DNA of 33,006 nt from a virus. The notes below the pieces were generated by a model. It did not search any database. It saw only the letters and a list, made by a program, of their open reading frames with translations, and had not been told where the DNA came from. The stretch spans positions 1 through 33,006 of IMG/VR virus record IMGVR_UViG_3300033153_001775. One strand, written 5' to 3'. The position numbers were made by a program, and so were the translations under genes. Shown here piece after piece: positions 16,401-22,853 of this stretch (the stretch's first letter is position 1; every line of letters starts with the position of its first letter).

Positions 16401-16893
16401 CAATATCTCTTCCTATAGCAGCATAAGTACCTAATGCGGAGACAGGAGGAATTATAGCTCCTACAGGAAGTATCTCTTTAATCTCGTTAGGGGATAAAGC
16501 GTATTTAGAAGCTAAATCTCTCTGAGTTTTTATGTCACTGATAATATGATTAAAAGCAAGGCTTCTAGCTAATAGTGATACACCAGTTAAATCTTTTCCT
16601 TGTAATAAAGGATTATCTTCAAACTTAGTAGAGAGTACAGCAATACCATTTAACTTCTTCATATAAGCATCAGAGTTTACTATATCTTTAACCTTTTTTA
16701 ATGCAGACTTAGAGGCTTCAATACCTTTAGTAAATAGGCTAAGTACAATACTATTATTAACAGCGTAGTTATCAAACCTATAATCTTTTTTACCAGATAT
16801 AGGTCCTCCTTCTACTTTAACACCTTTCCCATCTTCAGATTTAATCTTATATACCAACTTAAAGAATTGTTCTTTACTTATACATTCAGCCAT
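10426..16893 (-). CDS. Virion RNA polymerase (N4 gp50-like), compact form with C-terminal extension
   Basis: The 2155-residue protein is a T7-family single-subunit RNA polymerase, packaged and injected in N4-like phages. Motif A is PDATASGG with D581. Motif B is REISKSPSMTVMY with R668, K672 and Y680, the same R-x3-K-x7-Y spacing as T7 R627/K631/Y639. The pre-C segment FVNLIHMMDNAAL (863-875) precedes motif C MPVYDE with D902. The T/DxxGR region is degenerate (VRNAR, R435). The polymerase occupies about residues 1-960, whereas in N4 (about 3500 residues) roughly 1000 residues precede it. A Lys-rich linker (996-1016) follows, then KHEIAHY (1111-1117), a zinc-peptidase-like motif, and a long C-terminal part with hydrophobic stretches near the end. 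It is last in the virion cluster, as gp50 is relative to MCP and portal in N4. Start ATG 16893 follows AAGGATAATGT. Confidence 0.87.
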   Translation of the reverse strand: MAECISKEQFFKLVYKIKSEDGKGVKVEGGPISGKKDYRFDNYAVNNSIVLSLFTKGIEASKSALKKVKDIVNSDAYMKKLNGIAVLSTKFEDNPLLQGKDLTGVSLLARSLAFNHIISDIKTQRDLASKYALSPNEIKEILPVGAIIPPVSALGTYAAIGRDIAYTQGISLKAQAMEGLTYTQAQEAVETMYTEMGRQAVKDLEEIGLVSIKSNGKIINRGFKNRNKPKERYKGDTKVIPGEIIQINAEAFGIKETLDSKDLALLSKYLNKDSTIFDRGSINNTFGKLVNSVDTGKFIYRLKIPSNKQLPSTIEPETFSHNYDVATSEDTDGVIELLSKGALHYHSHLEEVFEYISSMAKGAEGVESFAKQMNKAGRAYVFGYKHESETTDVTRESERGQALSKTMPITDFMESWDDLKNQPLFYTFKMVRNARLNVQETVGNYQTDKHFSRFMMGIKPYTIDVKIGDKVTAHIAQSLADQGSFASTNDILFKGINEELDILLDEYEVIMNLPKDKKGKKLLVFMTNRLRKLGVDADTPWKNEIGIGGPWKAIDTLAGIVDLRNGIDKGEMTSSYLPKPDATASGGAIMAMQMAGKYLKNGFSLLSLLGLDNVYNKLNAQDPEAHPLLRDVYDIMEQAIKEDYEGSLNEDGTDSVKWLEANVFGRLREISKSPSMTVMYHQSGGSAQATIASDITDAVFAAMRIDKFTDTKTILKQIAETDKKLAKDLDGMTVSEMVEYDSRGVYKALYSFHHSVTADYLYNTLESKFITVHLKDNNEYVEGLWDMVESAYNKSSNKERITVVPASIYYDFVRNNDRKPNAEELVEMHKKGVPVMKLFETVDNPGENSMVIRKELPHMIAAFVNLIHMMDNAALIEAYRRTFEKDKRFNPAVMGGSMPVYDEVIAHPEFSEEFQRNYRETSRDINSVYDINEMLIEAYGQIEGHDVTKYETELKKAQEASGKKQKALADMNYDTESLFGFPNELDEIVKPKDIPPKKKKEKKKEVIEKSSKQKGIPKQAKEDRSVEPYEGEFGLGKKSKLSKDYDLTGKTLEDIVVDMSKLDKEIAEFFQDKDIASVLDLGKEWVYSPKLHKIIIDKEANNTADIIEGLKHEIAHYKSAGFIFKYWDTNKDISYLKKIITYLDKNLDSLEKKLSSEAFERVQYILDSNHSEKRKVYELVAVMGTEVSIASEITSVLANKSTQTGFKAAIQRIWKSISNMFKSDPKGIIEASERLIEEGGKSELVLKDVVSDIGLGKFGTKAKLSGKQKMNKAMGYHKKTEKTYYYQGDLVSDFLQATNQNVADLLWNKFGPAAEPLVMKWMKSQDKKLVANFPMYANTRNIIDDAWNSDFMSELKPYLNPGMIQDRKHMSEFLSISLGAMQTRNKIDNAETAKIDAMMKGMGKEVISNLNTIFATTPIFSLIQNDGILRTIAEGNMSIDDAITYLEESTHLEYIKIAQGLADLYVDGNAMNTDSYSLDIQSGNLTIKAEASISQLTALYSLKKVKGSQELIQDIFKHKKDLYDALSDASISLYNLSKVVYKSNADNPQYRGNMVSEYYEIPKEIKAISIQDLATGEYIEQNGWKILEKPTGNDYGIVYRDISDVSYQAGTGTNLSYANTDLLLPVEYRGHNQNTVTIKFGNVERQKLVLTQAQKEEMGVVQNPGQILKRSYSHIREVYETQAIRDEIVQNSMIEVVKSAKDEDTQALVDMIKDKNIDNPWFVKLQGKVLLSDMPKEIRQKYRIITEPVSNVKGFSTKITLVRKDIAPWLVGYKEAIPFEKTPELRKFFSIVKQLVKLLKIHWIIVNPAKITLDGISNTTLLVSLGVSPIDVVKGYKRNTSKFAAMASLRAEQIQLSIAHHANPTDDTELALKRIEDDIANHDLAGFMKAGMMQSISTDIILKDYDTITGLQRSVETVLNKLTMEKEGVPNGFGNMILNFSKFGINIEDVLGQMSRAMEKSGKTSKALTDSIREMSKKMEQIKTDKEMGKYLAEYIAAPNSMVTQIGSMMTLYPDAIAKSIYRDYLIEQTGKSEAELTAAQLQVINDKVNDAYLNYGINPPRLLKTTGDYLVTPFVTFWARIQRAIIMLGKNNPVTFFGAIIAGELLGLSPEHTPYHIVGSNILTRENLLNDPIGDIFSAETILPMNVLNFDVIA

Positions 16894-16902
16894 ACATTAT
16901 CC

Positions 16903-19900
16903 TTAATTACAAAGTGGTTTTTTCATACTATCAATAAATGAAGCTAACACCTCATCATTCATATCTTCTTCTGTTACAGGTTCTAAATTACTATTATCTA
17001 AGTTGCTATGAGAACTTCCAGCATCATTAGCTATATTTTCTATAATAACAGATTCTACCTTTTCTTTCTTAGGTGTCTTTACCTCTGGGTCTTTAGTTTC
17101 TTTTACCTCTGGTTCAGGTACAGTTTCAAACTCTTTCTTTGTTACAGTAGTATTAGCTTTTACTTTAGCTAATCTCTTCTCTAGAACACCCTTCTGAGCC
17201 TTAGTTATATCTTTCCTAACCTCTGCATCATCTAAGAGTCTTTGAACTTCTACAGCCTCTTCTATATAGCTAAATTTCCCTTGCCTAAGCATAGCTTTTA
17301 ACATATTAATATTATAAGATTTATTCTTACTAAGTACTACATCTTTAGTAATAAGAATATCTTGAGTCTCTGTATCATAGCCTTCTTTAGTTAAGGCAGA
17401 TTGTCTCTCTTTTTGTATTCTTTCAATTATCTTTTGTACTTCTAAAGAAGTCTTAGAATTTTCATAAGCTTCTGTAAGTGATTCATCACTATACTTAACT
17501 AGTTTATCATAAGCTCTGCGTTTAGATAACTTACCTGTAAGAATAGCTTTAACAGCAGACATAACTAAAGTATCATCTTTAACAGTTTTAGCACTATCTA
17601 TCTTACCTGTCTTCTGTTTAGTAGGTATACTTTCTTTTTTTATATCAAGCTTTTTATTAGCTTCTACTAAAGAACCTTTAAAAGTATTAATTTGTTTGTC
17701 AATCTGCCCATCAAACTCATCAGTGCCTAATAGACTTTTCTTCATAACTTCAAGATGAGCTATATTTATATCATCATAATTAAGTTCCATTCCAGGTAAT
17801 ATCTCATCAAAAGATGTTCCCTCTAGGAAAGATAGTTCTACTAACCCTTCATTAGGTACACTATTTATAAATTCCTCAGAACTTAAATCTTCTTCTAAAC
17901 CATAAATTTTAGCTAACATATCCACAAACACTCTTACATTTTTATCACTACTATCTAGTAACTTCTGTAAAATAGGTATTGTTCTGGTTTTATATGCTTC
18001 TTTAACATGAACATTCTCATCAAATTCTTCTAAGATAGACTCTTTATGAACAGTTCCCATAACTACATTTATATCATCTCCACCTATAGCTTCTAGCTCT
18101 TCATAAGTACTAGCTTTTTCAATGTCTACTTTCTTCTGCTCTAAATCATTAATACCAGATTCTATATCTGTTTTAAGTAACTCTGCATCAACTATAACTA
18201 AATCTCTATCCTTAGGACTTATAGCTTTAGCTTCATCTGCTTTCTGTTTCTCCCACATTTTTTCTTTATGAGCATGGTAAGCAGCTACAGGAACTCCAGG
18301 AGCTTCAACAGCACCTCTCAATGCTCCACCCATAACACCACCAGCTATACCTGCTGCAATAGCTTCATTCTTGGTTATAACTTTATCTTTAACATTCCAT
18401 GTCTGTTGAGCTTGGTCTGCTATCTCTTGCATAGCCTCAAATGTTCCTGCTTTAGCTACAGCACCTACTTTACCACCAACAGTTCTGCTTGTAGCACCAG
18501 TAGCTCCTCTGGTAACTCCTTTAGCTACTCCACCCATACTCTTCATAAGCTCTGCAATAGGCTTAAATACAAGGAATTGTTCTATACCTAATACCATGGC
18601 ATTGGTAGTCCACATTTGAGCTTTACGTTGCATATCTGGTTGCTCATCTTTGTGGAGTTTAGCATACTCATCACTATCTGCTTTAACTCTTGTAGCTACT
18701 GCTGCAAATAACCCTGGAAGCTTACCTGCTAATAGTACCATTTCTGGAGCTGATTGAGCTAAGTGAATATCTAAGTTCTTTAATACAGATAGAGCTGCTT
18801 TACCATACTCACCTTTATTGACAGCCTCAGTAAGTTCTCTACTAGAAACTTTTTGAAACTTTTTATCTAAACCTACTGTCTTCTCTAAATCTTCCCTAGA
18901 TACATCCCAGAAATCTCTAGTAGCTTGTCTACTTTTCTTAGTACCAGTACCTAAGTATTCTTCTAAATCTGCCATAGCTTCTGAACCGAAGTCCATACCT
19001 TGACCTATCTTTTCAGCTAGGGTAGTTACTATGCCTTTAATGTTAGAAGTAAATCTACCATCTCCTGTAGCACCACCATACTTCTCTAAATTATAATCTA
19101 TCTTCTCTTGAGTGGTCATATCTTTATACAACTTAGTAATTTCTTCAGGATTAGTTGTAGTGAGAGCTTTAGCAACTACTGGTCCTATAGTATTATCACT
19201 ACCGTCTACACTAGGTGCGTTAAGTAATCCCATAGTTTTAGCATCATAGTATTCAGAAGCTCCTGAACCATATGCTTCCCTCTGTTTAGCTGACTCAGGT
19301 GTTCCTTTATCAAACATCATACGAGCATCTATATTCCCTTTACTCCCATGTATTCTTCCTTCAGCTTTAGTTGCTACATCACTAGGAAGCTGCCAATTCA
19401 TGAAAGCAGATTTAGGGTCTATACCTTGGGGACCAGATTCCCATCCATATCTAGGGTTTCTGCTAAGCCCTTCTCTATGAGCTTGTCCAGGAGTATATCT
19501 AGGTTCTACACCATATCTACCTACACCAAATTTAACTACATCAGGACTTGTCTTAGAAGTACCACCATATAAGTAACTAGTATCTATGTTCTGGTCTTTA
19601 ATATAGTGTCTTTTACCTGTATGGTCTGGTAGTTGATATTTTCTACCTTGCTCATCTGTAAGTATTCTTTGGTCATAAACATCAGATATATATTGTTGCT
19701 GTTCAGTGGGAGTCATAGTATTGAGTATTTTATTCTTATTAGTGACAGAAACACCATCTACAATACTACGAGTATCAGGAGAAAAAGACTCTCCTTGTGA
19801 GATGGGGAGAGTACTAGTATCTCTATAGCCTTGAGAGTTATATCCTAATGTATTTCTTTTTTTATCTGCGGAGATAGCTAATCCACTTCGTTTTCGTCCT

Positions 19901-19953
19901 ACTGGTGAGTTAGCTACTTCACTCAAGTATTGCTCAAATAACTCATCAGTCAT
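16903..19953 (-). CDS. Large virion protein, probable DNA-ejection protein
   Basis: The product has 1016 residues. The first 300 residues are polar and loop-rich. A helical/hydrophobic zone at about 400-570 includes APEMVLLAGKLPGLFAAVA, VLGIEQFLVFKPIAELM and the Gly/Ala-rich IAAGIAGGVMGGALRGA, candidates for membrane insertion. The C-terminal 400 residues are charged and coiled-coil-like, ending in a disordered acidic tail. Size, hydrophobic Gly-Ala segments and position next to the vRNAP fit an internal or ejected protein of an N4-like virion (the gp51-gp54 slot). No catalytic motif was seen. ATG 19953 follows AAGGATAGCTA; 9 bases separate it from the vRNAP start. Confidence 0.75.
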   Translation of the reverse strand: MTDELFEQYLSEVANSPVGRKRSGLAISADKKRNTLGYNSQGYRDTSTLPISQGESFSPDTRSIVDGVSVTNKNKILNTMTPTEQQQYISDVYDQRILTDEQGRKYQLPDHTGKRHYIKDQNIDTSYLYGGTSKTSPDVVKFGVGRYGVEPRYTPGQAHREGLSRNPRYGWESGPQGIDPKSAFMNWQLPSDVATKAEGRIHGSKGNIDARMMFDKGTPESAKQREAYGSGASEYYDAKTMGLLNAPSVDGSDNTIGPVVAKALTTTNPEEITKLYKDMTTQEKIDYNLEKYGGATGDGRFTSNIKGIVTTLAEKIGQGMDFGSEAMADLEEYLGTGTKKSRQATRDFWDVSREDLEKTVGLDKKFQKVSSRELTEAVNKGEYGKAALSVLKNLDIHLAQSAPEMVLLAGKLPGLFAAVATRVKADSDEYAKLHKDEQPDMQRKAQMWTTNAMVLGIEQFLVFKPIAELMKSMGGVAKGVTRGATGATSRTVGGKVGAVAKAGTFEAMQEIADQAQQTWNVKDKVITKNEAIAAGIAGGVMGGALRGAVEAPGVPVAAYHAHKEKMWEKQKADEAKAISPKDRDLVIVDAELLKTDIESGINDLEQKKVDIEKASTYEELEAIGGDDINVVMGTVHKESILEEFDENVHVKEAYKTRTIPILQKLLDSSDKNVRVFVDMLAKIYGLEEDLSSEEFINSVPNEGLVELSFLEGTSFDEILPGMELNYDDINIAHLEVMKKSLLGTDEFDGQIDKQINTFKGSLVEANKKLDIKKESIPTKQKTGKIDSAKTVKDDTLVMSAVKAILTGKLSKRRAYDKLVKYSDESLTEAYENSKTSLEVQKIIERIQKERQSALTKEGYDTETQDILITKDVVLSKNKSYNINMLKAMLRQGKFSYIEEAVEVQRLLDDAEVRKDITKAQKGVLEKRLAKVKANTTVTKKEFETVPEPEVKETKDPEVKTPKKEKVESVIIENIANDAGSSHSNLDNSNLEPVTEEDMNDEVLASFIDSMKKPLCN

Positions 19954-19970
19954 TAGCTATCCTTCTTATA

Positions 19971-20540
19971 TTAAAATGTTTGGCTTCTTAATGCATTCTT
20001 ATTCCAGTTAAAAGGATTAAAAAAACTAGTGTCTTCTACATCAGCAGAAATAGCAGCAGCTCTGTCAATATAACCAAGGTCACTTTTCATAGCAGCATCT
20101 CTAGCTTCCAATATTCTTATATCATCAGGATGCAGTGTTTCTCTTTGGTAAGGTGTTATAGCAGATTTAGTGCTTTGTGTACCTTTCTTCTTAAGACGTT
20201 TATCTTCTTTATATCCTTGCTCTATATCCCATAGAATATTATTTCTACGAGCTATCTCTTTCTGAGCAGCAGTCATACCTTTGCCTCTTCTACTAGCTGC
20301 TGACCTTGCTAATCCAAGTCTTGCTGTTCTATCTGCATCTTTAAGGAGATTAACTCTTTTAACTTCCTCAAATTGCTCTTTACTAAGTCCTAACCTACTA
20401 GCTTCCATCTCTTCTTTAGAAGCTCTATCTGCATCTTTAGCAATCATACTCTGTTGATATTGGTTAGATTGCATAAGAGCTTTAAAAGGGTTATTATAGG
20501 CTATCTGTGATGGTTGTATACCACTTCTTGTTCCACGCAT
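19971..20540 (-). CDS. Basic helical virion protein, 189 aa
   Basis: The product starts MRGTRSGIQPSQIAYNNPFK. It is long-helical and rich in Arg, Lys and Ala (KDADRTARLGLARSAASRRG), with a hydrophilic C-terminus ending NALRSQTF. It has no known domain. It sits between the 127-residue and 1016-residue virion genes, 4 bases after the former, in the slot corresponding to N4 gp51-gp54, so an internal capsid or ejection role is inferred from place and composition. Confidence 0.68.
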   Translation of the reverse strand: MRGTRSGIQPSQIAYNNPFKALMQSNQYQQSMIAKDADRASKEEMEASRLGLSKEQFEEVKRVNLLKDADRTARLGLARSAASRRGKGMTAAQKEIARRNNILWDIEQGYKEDKRLKKKGTQSTKSAITPYQRETLHPDDIRILEARDAAMKSDLGYIDRAAAISADVEDTSFFNPFNWNKNALRSQTF

Positions 20541-20544
20541 AACA

Positions 20545-20928
20545 TTATCCTCCGAAACTCATGTTTGAAGCTGCTCCATAGAATTGTTTATATCTTTCAG
20601 CATCTTCATTCATAATTTTTCTTTTATCTTTAGAAGCTCTTATATTTTCTTTATTTACTGCCATAGCACCATTAGGTCCAAATGCAGAGTATAGTCCAGC
20701 AACAGTATTAATACCACCATAAATATCTTTTGCATTCATATTATCCCACCAAGAACCACCTGCATCACCAAAAGCTGATGTAGTAGTAAGTGAGGGGTCT
20801 ACCATAGCATTATAAGCTTGGTCTTGAGCTTGTAAACCAAAAGGGTCATTGAAATTAGTTCCCCCAAAATCCATACCTGTATTACTGTAGTCTTGCATTG
20901 GTTGATTATATCCTACATTTCCACCCAT
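20545..20928 (-). CDS. Gly/Asn-rich small virion protein, 127 aa
   Basis: The product begins MGGNVGYNQPMQDYSNTGMD. Its first half is low-complexity (Gly, Asn, Asp, aromatic), then a short Ala/Gly hydrophobic stretch (GGINTVAGLYSAFGPNGAM) and a charged helix (RASKDKRKIMNEDAERYKQF) precede a Gly-rich end. This layout is common in small internal virion proteins of podoviruses. ATG 20928 follows AAAAGGATTCAACA. The upstream intergenic gap holds two stem-loops. Confidence 0.68.
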   Translation of the reverse strand: MGGNVGYNQPMQDYSNTGMDFGGTNFNDPFGLQAQDQAYNAMVDPSLTTTSAFGDAGGSWWDNMNAKDIYGGINTVAGLYSAFGPNGAMAVNKENIRASKDKRKIMNEDAERYKQFYGAASNMSFGG

Positions 20929-20955
20929 TGTTGAATCCTTTTATAATATTATTTG

Positions 20956-21008
20956 TAGGTACTACAAAAGAGTCTACCTATAATAATACCTTCCGAAGAA
21001 GGCACTAT
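20956..21008 (-). terminator. Tandem stem-loops, one with a UUCG tetraloop, after the 155-aa gene
   Basis: On the minus strand CCTTC-TTCG-GAAGG (20989-21002) has a C(UUCG)G tetraloop and extends outward with G-U and A-U pairs to about 11 bp. A second hairpin, TAGGTA/TACCTA, lies downstream (20956-20980). No clean U-run follows, so attenuation, RNase-resistant 3' ends or phage-polymerase termination are all possible. Confidence 0.55.
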
Positions 21009-21012
21009 ATAA

Positions 21013-21480
21013 CTAGTATCTTGTCACCGCATACATAGGTGCTTCTATCATCCTAAAGTTACCATTAGGTTTCTTAGTTACAGGGTCAATGATTGCTTTA
21101 CCTACAATCATCTTTCTTTTTTCGATGTCTTGAATCAAAGCTTCTTCTAGTGCAATATCCATATCTAATGGTACAACCCTAGCTAGGTCAATCTTCATAT
21201 TATGAACACCTGAGAATACTGTAGAAGCACTTAGGTTTTCTTTATCAAGATTAACAATACGAACTTTAGATAGAGAGGTAGCTCTCATTTTATTTACTTG
21301 TTTAGGAGTAAGTTTCTTAGGTTCAGCCACAATAGCTGCTTTCTTCTCAGCCTCAGCTCCTCTAACTTTCTTTTCCAGGTTTTCAAACCCAATATTCTTC
21401 TGGTACTTAATACCTAGGTTATCAGCCAATACCTTTAAATCTTCCAACGCTTTATTTTGGTTGTTCTCAGTGTTACTCAA
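21013..21480 (-). CDS. Capsid-region protein, 155 aa, TTG start
   Basis: The start is TTG at 21480-21478 (TTG AGT AAC), eight bases after a strong AAAAAGGA site, with no in-frame ATG nearby. The N-terminus (DLKVLADNLGIKYQKNIGFE) has the shape of a HeH/LEM-type helix-extended-helix. The rest contains a Lys/Glu linker and a strand-rich C-terminus (MIEAPMYAVTRY). It follows the major capsid gene directly, the position of N4 gp55, and is bracketed by two UUCG stem-loops. A capsid decoration or accessory role is likely but unproven. Confidence 0.72.
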   Translation of the reverse strand: MSNTENNQNKALEDLKVLADNLGIKYQKNIGFENLEKKVRGAEAEKKAAIVAEPKKLTPKQVNKMRATSLSKVRIVNLDKENLSASTVFSGVHNMKIDLARVVPLDMDIALEEALIQDIEKRKMIVGKAIIDPVTKKPNGNFRMIEAPMYAVTRY

Positions 21481-21504
21481 TGTGAATCCTTTTTATATTT
21501 GTTA

Positions 21505-21541
21505 GTGGAAGCCCACAGTAGTACCTCCCGAAGGAGATACT
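21505..21541 (-). terminator. Stem-loop with UUCG tetraloop after the major capsid gene
   Basis: Read on the minus strand, AGTATCTCC-TTCG-GGAGGTACT (21520-21541) forms a 9-bp stem with one G-U, starting 11 bases after the capsid stop. A small GTGG/CCAC hairpin follows (21505-21516). It may stabilise the 3' end of the capsid mRNA or partly terminate transcription before the TTG-started gene. Confidence 0.6.
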
Positions 21542-21551
21542 CTTTGAGCTA

Positions 21552-22844
21552 CTACTCTGAAGCAGTAACGTAAGCAACCAATAATTTCTCTGGCTGAAGA
21601 GCGATACCTGCATACCATGTGTTATAAGAGAATAAACCCTTAACACCGTATGGGTCATCACTAGTTGGAGTACCTGGAGCTTTAGATTTGAACTTAATCG
21701 CACCTGCACCTGCAAGAGATACTGTCGCATATGAACCCTTAGTTGGGAACAAGATAGGGAATACATCATAGTTTCCACCAGTTTCCTGAGCACCAGGGTT
21801 AACAGTAACAGCAGCACCTTGTCCTGCATACTTCATAGCTCTGGTAGTCTCAAGGAATCTAACTTCATGAAGAGACCCAATTTCATTATCAGCTACATTA
21901 CCTGCTGCTGCATATTCATATACTGCGTTAAACTCATTAATACCCTCTAGGTCATAAGTAACATCTTGTCCTACGATAGCGTAGTATGCCTTATTAATAG
22001 GAGAAGTACCAACCTTAGTTGAACCAGTAATCATGTCTGTATTCTTCTGTGCTAGATTAGTCTTAAGACGTTTAGCAATCTTTCTGAAGAAATCATATGT
22101 AGGAAGTCCAACTTCATCACCAGTACCAACAGTAGCGATAGATGTAGCTGTACCTGCATAGAATCTTACACCAGCAGAACCTAGCATACCAAGTTGTGTA
22201 TTGTCATCTTTAACTTCAATAGCTAATCTAGCTAGTTTAGTTCTGTACTCCATTTGCATGTCGTGGTCAGAAAACAATATCTCTTCATCAGTATACTCTT
22301 CAAAGTTACCTTGTCTTACTAGAGATGTACTGAAGTTCTCTCTTGTAACACCAACACGGTTAACTCTGTCTGCACCTTCAGCAAGCAAAGGAAGTGCTGT
22401 AACAACATCACCAACATTTCTGCTAGAACCATATAAGTTACCACCACCAGTAGTTACGTCGAACACTAGAGGTTCTACATTACCTGCAATAGCAGCAATA
22501 CCATCTGCTGTAGCATCATAAGTTGCTTTAGCTGCGTCAGCTAGAACTTCTGTAGCATAAGCAATGTTAAGGAAAATCCACGAAGTGTTACCAATTACAT
22601 TACCTTCACCATCGAGACCTTGGTTATTCACATTGGCATCATCAAGAATGTGTAGGAATCTACTAATCTTAAATGTTTTACCGCTGTTCCTTTTCTGAGT
22701 TTTACTATCTACGAATTTACCGTAGATTAGGTCTTCTACTGCAACCTTAATTGCTGCTCTGTCGTAATAGTCCGTTCTGATATTATCGTGTGAACCACCT
22801 GTGGCTTGAGTACCACCACCATATACATTACCTGTCCATGCCAT
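21552..22844 (-). CDS. Major capsid protein, N4-gp56 family
   Basis: This 430-residue protein forms the icosahedral shell. It starts MAWTGNVYGGGTQATGGSHD. It has an early K-F-x-I-S-R-F-L-H-I-LDDANVNNQGLDG segment, then RVNRVGVTREN and the long helix-forming FSDHDMQMEYRTKLARLAIE. A central YDFFRKIAKRLKTN helix precedes the domain ending IGSLHEVRFLET (about residues 325-336). These are the landmarks of the N4-gp56 capsid family, an HK97-fold shell protein, and the length matches. The scaffold-like gene lies just upstream and a strong stem-loop follows the stop. The AAGGATAAGAT ribosome site is among the best in the window. Confidence 0.9.
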   Translation of the reverse strand: MAWTGNVYGGGTQATGGSHDNIRTDYYDRAAIKVAVEDLIYGKFVDSKTQKRNSGKTFKISRFLHILDDANVNNQGLDGEGNVIGNTSWIFLNIAYATEVLADAAKATYDATADGIAAIAGNVEPLVFDVTTGGGNLYGSSRNVGDVVTALPLLAEGADRVNRVGVTRENFSTSLVRQGNFEEYTDEEILFSDHDMQMEYRTKLARLAIEVKDDNTQLGMLGSAGVRFYAGTATSIATVGTGDEVGLPTYDFFRKIAKRLKTNLAQKNTDMITGSTKVGTSPINKAYYAIVGQDVTYDLEGINEFNAVYEYAAAGNVADNEIGSLHEVRFLETTRAMKYAGQGAAVTVNPGAQETGGNYDVFPILFPTKGSYATVSLAGAGAIKFKSKAPGTPTSDDPYGVKGLFSYNTWYAGIALQPEKLLVAYVTASE

Positions 22845-22853
22845 ATCTTATCC

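Noticed and set aside
18268-18591. 107-aa plus-strand ORF inside the 1016-residue virion gene
   Set aside because: Antisense shadow; Ser/Cys/Thr-biased composition typical of reverse frames of AT-rich genes.
21473-21829. 118-aa minus-strand ORF overlapping the capsid gene end
   Set aside because: Leu/Ser/Gln-rich shadow in another frame of a well-supported capsid gene, with no ribosome site.
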